A stretch of 64,000 bases of DNA from Scolanthus callimorphus (lineage: Eukaryota > Cnidaria > Anthozoa > Actiniaria > Edwardsiidae). The notes under the pieces are model-generated. The model saw only the letters and a program-made list of their open reading frames with translations. It was not told where the DNA came from and did not search any database. Positions 57,648 through 64,000 of the stretch are shown here, one piece after another. The first letter of the stretch is position 1; every line of letters begins with the position of its first letter. The stretch covers positions 8,160,435 to 8,224,434 of the forward strand of contig CM066925.1 in assembly GCA_033964015.1 (NCBI GenBank). The letters are read 5' to 3'. Made by a program: the position numbers and the translations under genes.

Positions 57648-58090
57648 CCATTTGCAGATGTTAGAGCAAAGGTAGCACCTTCTCCTCAGTTATTTAGAAT
57701 AGACCCTGAACCTCCCGCACATAATGTACCTATCAATGTACCTATCAATGTACCGACGACCGATTAGCGCAGTGGTAGAGCGCCGGGCTTATGTTCGGGA
57801 GGTTGGGAGTTCAAACCCTGGCCGGGCCAACACTCAGGGTCTTTTCTAATAATTGAGGAGAAGGTGCTGCCTTTGCTCTAACATCTGCAAATGGTTAGAC
57901 CTTCGCGTCTTCTCGGATAAGGACGTTAAACCGTAGGCCCCGTCTCTCACATACACTACACTAACCGGAACCAGAGGGACGTTAAAGAACCACGAGGACC
58001 GTCGGAAGTTGCCCAACCTCAGTGTCACAGAACTCACAATGCTAACACACACTCATGTTTATAAAGCTGGTTCTATAGGATGAGTTATCC
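57648..58090 (+). mobile_element. tRNA-derived SINE with a partly inverted head
   Basis: TTAGCGCAGTGGTAGAGCGC (A box, from 57763) and GAGTTCAAACCC (B box) lie 25-30 bp apart as in tRNA promoters. The D-arm pairs well; the anticodon and T arms are degenerate. Downstream, GATAAGGACGTTAAACCGTA and ACGTTAAAGAACC resemble a conserved SINE body. Sequence before the head (57650-57715) is an inverted copy of 57835-57895 (CAGATGTTAGAGCAAAGG and complement), so the insertion carries an internal inversion. Confidence 0.75.
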
Positions 58091-58629
58091 GTTAATGTAA
58101 AGCACTGAAATGTAAAGCATTGAAACTACGGTGTAATGCTATATCTATATATATTTTTTTTTTTTATGTTTTGCCCCAGGGTGGGGGGGGGGGGGGCAAC
58201 CCAGGGAATATGACTTTTTTAAGGCTCTCCGAGGGTTCTGAGTTTGACATCTACAGCAGACCCCAGGGTGGGAAATTTGACTTGATTGCCATCTTGGAAA
58301 GTCCTGGGAACTAGCTTTCCGCCATCTTGGAAAATACCCAGAAACAACCTTGAGACAAGATTCCTGCGTTTTCCTCTGCCTTTTCTCGTGGAGAACAATG
58401 GCAGAATGAAAGGTAAGAGCTTCTTGATGTTTGTATCTATGAACGCCTTTACAGTGGTCTGGGATCCCCACGGGTGGGAGTTTGATCCTTAATGGAGCTC
58501 CAAGGGTGGGGAGCTTAGACATCACTGAAAAAATTATTTGCTATCAGTATCACTTTTGCACGAAATTTCAAAACAAAAAATGTCAAATTCCCGTGGGGTT
58601 GCAACCCCCTTTCCCCCCTTCCCCCACCC

Positions 58630-58684
58630 CGGGCAAAACATTGATAGGTGCATAATAAGCCCGGCGCTCTACCACTGCGCTTAA
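58630..58684 (-). mobile_element. SINE head, split copy, part 1 (part 2 at 60626-60650)
   Basis: The complement of GCGCAGTGGTAGAGCGCCGG ends at 58680, and the missing 5' portion (GTCGTCGGT complement) is found at 60630-60645, on the other side of the giant hairpin. One SINE was cut at a TTAA. Confidence 0.75.
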
Positions 58685-60625
58685 GGTGACTCCACGAAAA
58701 GTCCAAGCGCATTCTCTGAAAATATAAATTCGGTCATAACTTTTATAATATTGCTGTGACGAATATCAAACTTGGAGGACAGTAGGAGGCATCTTTTAGC
58801 AGTACTAAAACATACTTCCATCTTTATTTGCGTTTATACTTTTAATAATATCCCAGCTACAGTGGACCCCCCTGATCCACTTTAGACATCTCTGAAAAAA
58901 AATTTGCTATCACTTTTGCACAAAATTTCAAATTGATGTTCAATTTAATTGCCCCGTGTAATTAGAAAATATTAGCCAATTCTTCGGAACCAAAATGGAG
59001 ATTTTATAGGAGCAACAATTTGATGACTTGAGTTTTCTTTCTACTCATGCTTAGCATTAAAAGTCCTATAGCATCACCAAAAAGCACAGAAGCTTTTTGA
59101 AATTTGCGGAGAAGACATATTATTGCTCTATAACTTCAAATGCTAAGCTGATCATCCAATGATAACTGCGTTGTGGATCACTCTATGTTTTATAGACGCT
59201 GTAGAATATTTTAAAATTGTTCAGGAAATAATGAACTATTACCTCTGTTGAAAGGAGCCAATATTATAGCTTTATCATCGGTTTTTGCTTTCCACCGCCT
59301 TCAGGTCCGTAGCTTTAGATGTCAACTTGTCCCAGTTCTAATATTTTGATGGAAGAACATTTATAAGTAGAGAAATAATATATTTTGGTTGCAAAAGACT
59401 CACGCTCGAATCTTTGCAAGCCGTCTAGCGTTCTTTGTTTATGAATCTAAATGAGCGGGTCGGAATTCGCACCCTTTTAAAGGAGGGTACAAATGCTGTG
59501 TCTCTGAGGACTCAAGGGGGATGGTTTGAAAACCAATTTTCATTTGTCAGCCTTCGCTTGAGCAGACAATTTCTTTTCAAACCCTCCCCCTTGAGTCCTC
59601 AAGAGACACAGCATCTGTACCCTCCTTTAAAAGGGTGCGAATTCCGACCCGCTCATTTCGATTCATAAACAAAGAACGCTAAGACGACTTGCAAAGATTC
59701 AAGCGTGTAGTACTCTGCAACCAAATATATTATTTCTCTACTTATAAATGTTTTTCGCCGAAATATTAGAGCTGGGGCAAGTTACCACCTAACGGGCCTG
59801 AAGGCGGTAGAAGGCAAAGACCGATGATAAATTTATAACATTGGCTCTTTTCAACAGAGGTAATAGTTTATGATTTCCTGGTCAATTTTATAATATTCTA
59901 CAGAGTCTATAAAACTTAAGAGTGATCCACAACGCAGTTATCATTGGATGATCAGCTTAGCATTTGAAGTCATAGAGCAATAACATGTCTTCTCCACAAA
60001 ATTCAGAAAGCTTCAGTGTTTTTTGGTGATGCTATAAGACTTTTTATGTTAAGCATGAATAGAAAGAAAACTCTAAGTCATCAAATTGTTGCTCCTATAA
60101 AATCTCAATTTTGGTTCCGAACAATTGGCTAAGATTTTCTAATTACATGGGGCAATTAAATTGAACATCAATTTTGAAATTTTGCGTGCAAAAGTGATAG
60201 CAAATTTTTTTTCAGAGATGTCTAAAGTGGAACAAGGGGGTCCACTGTAGCTGGGATATTATTAAAAGTATTAACGCAAATAAAGATAGAAGTATGTCAA
60301 GTTTGATATTCGTCACAGGAATATTATAAAAGTTATGACCGAATATATATTTATATTAATTAATTGTCCAATCGTTTTGTAGTGTGCTGTACTGTGTTGG
60401 GGCGCGCCTTGGGACTTCGAGTCCGTTAGCTCTCCCGCATCACGACCATTTGTTGTTGTTGTTGTTGTTGTTGTGTTGTCGCAGTATTTTATATATCATA
60501 AGTTTATAGTGCTCGGCGTGATGGAAGCCACTAAATAAATAAAAATAAATAAATAAATAAATAAAATAAATAAATAAATATATTTACAGAAAATGCGCTT
60601 GGACTTTTCGTGGAGTTAAGTTACC
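58685..60625. mobile_element. 1.94-kb giant hairpin element, TTAA-flanked
   Basis: AGGTGACTCCACGAAAAGTC at the left and GACTTTTCGTGGAGTTAAGT with TACC at the right, bordered by TTAA at 58681-58684 and 60626-60629. The arms pair almost end to end (about 850 bp each, centre near 59555): for example CATCCAATGATAACTGCG with CGCAGTTATCATTGGATG, and AGGAGCAACAATTTGATGAC with its complement. The right arm has a later insertion at about 60341-60590. No coding capacity. Confidence 0.92.
60341..60590 (+). mobile_element. Retroposon insertion with (AAAT)n tail in the hairpin's right arm
   Basis: Absent from the left arm. Contains GGGGCGCGCCTTGGGACTTC, a (TTG)8 tract, and ends in a tail of AAATAAATAAAT units (60531-60585), which indicates target-primed retroposition of a SINE or LINE 3' end. 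Confidence 0.7.
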
Positions 60626-60654
60626 TTAAACCGGTCGTCGGTTATTCACATCAA

Positions 60655-60895
60655 AATGGCCCCAAGGAGACAGACTTTTCGTTTCAAAGACAAACATTCT
60701 TATCTACGAATACTTTATCTCCTACTAGGTTGTAAATAAAGTGTACAATCCTCTAAAATTCTCACCTTTTCAACAGAGTTTGTTTCCGCAGTTCTCACTT
60801 CGATGTCCGCCATTTTGGATTGTAAACAGTCCGCTGACAATTCAAATCGCGGACGCAACAAAAAGCAAGGGCTTGAGGACTACATTTCATGAGGC
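60655..60895. repeat. Dispersed repeat D (copy 3, 5'-shortened)
   Basis: CTCTAAAATTCTCACCTTTT, CCGCCATTTTGGATTGTAAA, CAGTCCGCTGAC and GCAAGGGCTTGAGGACTAC as in copies 1 and 2. Confidence 0.83.
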
Positions 60896-61310
60896 TCGCG
60901 CACTAAGGTAAAACGATTCCCTGCTAGCAGAGGCCTCTTTTCTCTGCATTTCGCTGGCTGAGGGTCGCGAGGAAAAGAGACCTCTGCGATGGGTCGGAAC
61001 TCGCTTTGTTTTGCCGCCTTCCACAACCTTGGACGGTTTGCTGACCGTTTCTTGAGCCCACAATATGCGCACGCATATTTACAGACGTTTTCCACTGATA
61101 TTATTTGAGCACCCAGCGGAAAACGTTGTTGTAGATATGCGTGCAGGGAACGCTTCGAGATCCAGTCCCAAGACGGTTCAGAAAAACCTGTATTATCAGA
61201 TTTAGGAAAGATAAGATTTTTTGTGATAAGATTGGAGGAAAAAAGGGAAAAAACACAAACAGCGACAACATACAGGAAATAATTATGTCATGAAAATAAA
61301 AAAAAGACTA

Positions 61311-61485
61311 GAGCAGATTTCGCATGACTGTGAAAATTCCGCGACAAAGTTGTACCGCTCCGCGACCGTGACCGTACCGCGACTACGCGATTTCCTTCGG
61401 TATCTACAGCAGGCCAGGTTCGGTACCGCCACCGCGACAGTACCGCGCCGTGTCACGGTACTTTTCAGTCATACGAAATCTGCTC
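61311..61485. mobile_element. TA-target MITE (M1), first copy of the duplicated pair
   Basis: GAGCAGATTTCGCATGACTG to CATACGAAATCTGCTC; TA on the left, TG on the right (a base change from TA). Confidence 0.88.
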
Positions 61486-61686
61486 TGTGCACCCCAGTAA
61501 ACCGCGGCAACACTACAATCTAATATTTCAAAACAATTTTATTTCTCTGTACAATCGACGGTTCAGAAAAACCTGTATTATCAGATTTAGGAAAGATAAG
61601 ATTTTTTGTGATAAGATTGGAGGAAAAAACACAAACAGCGACAACATACAGGAAATAATTATGTCATGAAAAATAAAAAAAGACTA

Positions 61687-61861
61687 GAGCAGATTTCGCA
61701 TGACTGTGAAAATTCCGCGACAAAGTTGTACCGCTCCGCGACCGTGACCGTACCGCGACTACGCGATTTCCTTCGGTATCTACAGCAGGCCAGGTTCGGT
61801 ACCGCCACCGCGACAGTACCGCGCCGTGTCACGGTACTTTTCAGTCATACGAAATCTGCTC
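61687..61861. mobile_element. TA-target MITE (M1), second copy of the duplicated pair
   Basis: Same sequence as 61311-61485 with intact TA on both sides, so the TG at the first copy is a secondary change. Confidence 0.88.
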
Positions 61862-62035
61862 TATGCACCCCAGTAAACCGCGGCAACACTACAATCTAAT
61901 ATTTCAAAACAATTTTATTTCTCTGTACAATCTACACAGAACACCTTAATACAACAAAAAAAAAGTAAAATTACAAATTACCTACTATCCCCGCGACTGA
62001 CAATCCATACGTTCGATGCTTAGATATTAAATCAA

Positions 62036-62470
62036 TAGCCGAATTGACACTAGAGACGAGTTTCTCGTCTTGAACGTGGTTCTCTATTCTTCTGTGATCA
62101 CGCGAAAAAAACTTGTTTGAAGGGGAAAGTTTGGCGATAATAAGCCGACTAGTTTCCGAATAGAATTTACATAAGACAGGATTTTTTTCTGACGAGAAAT
62201 TTGTCTCAAGCCCAGTGCACACTAGCGACATAACGACATAAGGATGTTATGTTGCAAAGAAAAAAGCATGGGAAATAATTGAAATAATCAATATTTTAAG
62301 TGGAACATCACTAGATTACTTCACCAAAGCAATTTTATGTTATTTTTCGTTGGCTTCAATGTTTTGAAACCACTAAATTTTGTTCGCGTGACATTTTCCT
62401 TATGTCGTTATGTCGCAAGTGTGCACCAGGCATCAGACGGGAAACTCGTCTCTAGTGTGAATTCGGCTAT
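62036..62470. mobile_element. MITE, GCCGAATTNACACTAGAGAC family, interrupted copy
   Basis: AGCCGAATTGACACTAGAGA at the left mirrors TCTAGTGTGAATTCGGCT at the right. Interrupted after GAAATTTGTCTC (62213) by the MITE 62214-62432 and resumed with AGACGGGAAACTCGTCTC. Confidence 0.85.
62214..62432. mobile_element. MITE, AAGCCYRGTGCACACTAGC family (copy 2), nested
   Basis: GCCCAGTGCACACTAGCGAC at the left; CGCAAGTGTGCACCAGGC at the right; interior GTTATGTTGCAAAGAAAAAA as in 20343-20551. Confidence 0.85.
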
Positions 62471-62719
62471 TATCATGGCATAGTTTGTTTAAAATTATCG
62501 TTTGTCACTGGTAAACTTTGAAAAGAGACTTCCGCAGGCTAGTAAATGGCAAAAAAGAGAAACGTGTCTTGGAGAAGCTTTACTTTTGCGTATTTTTTTA
62601 GAGCTCCAACACATCAAATTCCCCTCCAGATGACAGGATATTCCAATGTAAAGTTATGAACTTTTAAAATTTCGATGGTCAAATTTTATAGCATTTTCAA
62701 GCTCTAAAAATTTTAGTTT

Positions 62720-63200
62720 TATTCAGGAGCCCATAAGTAGGAGCTTTCATCTTTGGTACTTGGTCCGCGAGGCAGCGTTTTTCCTGACCTATCTATTTTT
62801 AGAACAAATTTGGCGCGAATCGTTGTAGAAATTGCCAATCAGCGTGCAGTCAGCGTCCAAGTCTCAATATTGTATAAATTATCTCCATCGATAACATGAC
62901 AGAAAGAAGCGAAGACTGATTTTGTGAGTCAAATTCCTCGTGTAAATGTCTAAAGTAGTTTATTACTTAGTTCGGTATCTGGGATAACAATTATAGCAGA
63001 AGTCCCAACCTCAAAATACCCCCGAAAAACCGCGTTTTGGCCTCCACCGCAATCGTGTGTCTCGGCACTGTGCGGACCTCTTGGGGAATCAGAAACAAAT
63101 TTAAAATGCAAATTTGCATCTAAAAATAACTACGTTAGGAAATGCGCTGCCTCAACTATATAGGTTAGATGAAAGCTCCTACTTATGAGCTCCTGTTTCA
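62720..63200. repeat. Foldback with GAGCCCATAAGTAGGAGC arms
   Basis: CATAAGTAGGAGCTTTCATC at about 62731 mirrors GATGAAAGCTCCTACTTATG at about 63168. The region between (62800-63110) shows no coding frame. Confidence 0.75.
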
Positions 63201-63385
63201 TTACTATTGAAACCAAATTCAAAAAACGCAGAAACGGCTTTTGAGAAACACTAGAGGACGCCGGAAACTCGTCACGACGGGGTTTTTCATCTGACAAGTT
63301 TTCCGTCTGATATGAATTCAGACGATTTCCCGTCAAAATCCATCTCGTCCCGGTTTCACACTAAGACTTCCGTCAAAAATTCACA

Positions 63386-63612
63386 CTTGCCGAATTCACA
63401 CTAGAGACGGAAAATTCGTCTGAGACGAGTTTCTCGTCAGAAAAAGTTCCTGTCTTATGTCAATTCTACTCAGAAACACTTGTTTGTTATCTTTCTAAAC
63501 TGTCTCCTCCAAAACGTTTTTTTTTCGTGTGATCACAGAAGAACAGGGAACCATATTCAAGGCGAGAAACTCGTCTCAGACAGGAAACTCGTCTCTAGTG
63601 TGAATTCAGCTA
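63386..63612. mobile_element. MITE, GCCGAATTCACACTAGAGAC family, copy
   Basis: GCCGAATTCACACTAGAGAC and GTCTCTAGTGTGAATTCAGC are the ends; the interior GTTCCTGTCTTATGTCAATT and GAAGAACAGGGAACCATATT matches the next copy inverted. Confidence 0.88.
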
Positions 63613-63688
63613 CTAAGTCGAGTTTTCCTCCCGGACGAAAAACTCGTCTCAGACGAGTTCCGTCTCTCTAGCGTGAATACGGCTAATA

Positions 63689-63916
63689 GCTGTATTCACA
63701 CTAGAGACGGAAAACTCGTCTGAGACGAGTTTCTTGCCTTGAATATGGTTCCCTGTTCTTCTGGGATCACGCGAAAACAATTTTTTTTGAAGAAGAAAGT
63801 TTAGAAACTGATAACAAGCAAGTGTTTCTGAGTAGAATTGACATAAGACAGGAACTTTTTCTGACGCGAAACTCGTCTCAGACGAGTTTTCCGTCTCTAG
63901 TGTGAATACGGCTAAT
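63689..63916. mobile_element. MITE, same family, inverted neighbour copy
   Basis: GTATTCACACTAGAGACGGA to CGTCTCTAGTGTGAATACGG. With 63386-63612 it forms an inverted pair separated by about 75 bp, itself made of terminus-like sequence. Confidence 0.88.
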
Positions 63917-63939
63917 GTGTTACTTCGGAGTTATCAAGG

Positions 63940-64000
63940 TCCAGCAGTTCCACGACTCACAAGTAACACATTGTTTTAATCCTTAAAGGTGTTTCTCAAA
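63940..64000. mobile_element. Partial P2-like foldback at the window edge
   Basis: CACAAGTAACACATTGTTTT and CCTTAAAGGTGTTTCTCAAA match the inner arm of 32157-32841. Continues outside the window. Confidence 0.75.

Larger units (their letters stand above)
61172..61932. repeat. Tandem duplication of about 384 bp carrying an M1 MITE
   Basis: GACGGTTCAGAAAAACCTGT at 61172-61173 recurs at about 61557. Both units hold TTTTTTGTGATAAGATTGGA, an M1 MITE and CACCCCAGTAAACCGCGGCA. The first unit has an extra AAAGGG near 61245. The duplication happened after MITE insertion. Confidence 0.92.

Noticed and set aside
57755..57835. Functional tRNA gene
   Set aside because: A and B boxes are good, but the anticodon stem and T stem have mismatches, the acceptor stem does not pair, and a SINE-like body follows.
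58145..58525. 126-codon minus-strand open frame
   Set aside because: Spans poly-G and repeated CCAGGGTGGG motifs and has no domain; probably chance.
61290..61899. Two identical 77-codon open frames suggesting a duplicated small gene
   Set aside because: Both are the M1 MITE interior within a tandem duplication; the same MITE elsewhere does not keep the frame.

Overview
This is an animal nuclear genome window, very probably from a cnidarian and most likely an anthozoan (sea anemone or coral). That placement rests on gene content and architecture only: a ciliary IFT gene split into many short exons, an intronless TRIM-NHL ligase, a GT14 glycosyltransferase, young poly-C2H2 zinc finger paralogues, and a dense load of short inverted-repeat elements. 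No marker in the window fixes the species. A run of exactly 100 N at 25278-25377 is a scaffold gap, so the left and right parts are separate contigs.

Layout. (1) 1-17179, plus strand: the 3' half of WDR35/IFT121, 13 exons encoding about 448 residues. Its introns are packed with transposon remnants, and one intron (4011-4423) is a textbook U12-type intron. (2) 17.2-20.7 kb: intergenic, foldback elements and a tandem duplication. (3) 20705-22935, minus: a single-exon TRIM-NHL locus with about six frameshifts. (4) 23-27.4 kb: poly-G repeats, the scaffold gap and a LINE fragment. (5) 27397-28478, plus: a frameshifted core-2 type beta-1,6-N-acetylglucosaminyltransferase. (6) 30.2-57 kb: three minus-strand paralogues of one C2H2 zinc finger family (A 30376-31929, B 43249-45191, C 54906-56996). 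They lie within duplicated segments whose flanks can still be aligned and which have since taken different transposon insertions. Between them are a hAT-like element, a LINE fragment, a Penelope-like 3' end, a 0.55-kb-arm palindrome holding candidate exons, a 106-bp satellite, and nested MITEs. (7) 57.6-64 kb: a tRNA-derived SINE, a 1.94-kb giant hairpin inserted into another SINE copy, and several MITEs.

The genes do not form an operon or pathway. The unifying theme is mobile DNA. At least three TTAA-target families are visible; for two insertions the paralogous zinc finger segments preserve the unoccupied TTAA site, which proves the 4-bp target duplication. A TA-target (Tc1/mariner-like) family sharing a GAGYRGNTTTC terminus is equally common.

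Frameshifts occur in almost every coding locus, some in homopolymers. Some of the apparent pseudogenisation may therefore be assembly indel error. The frameshift that removes the last zinc knuckle of WDR35 is the clearest suspect.
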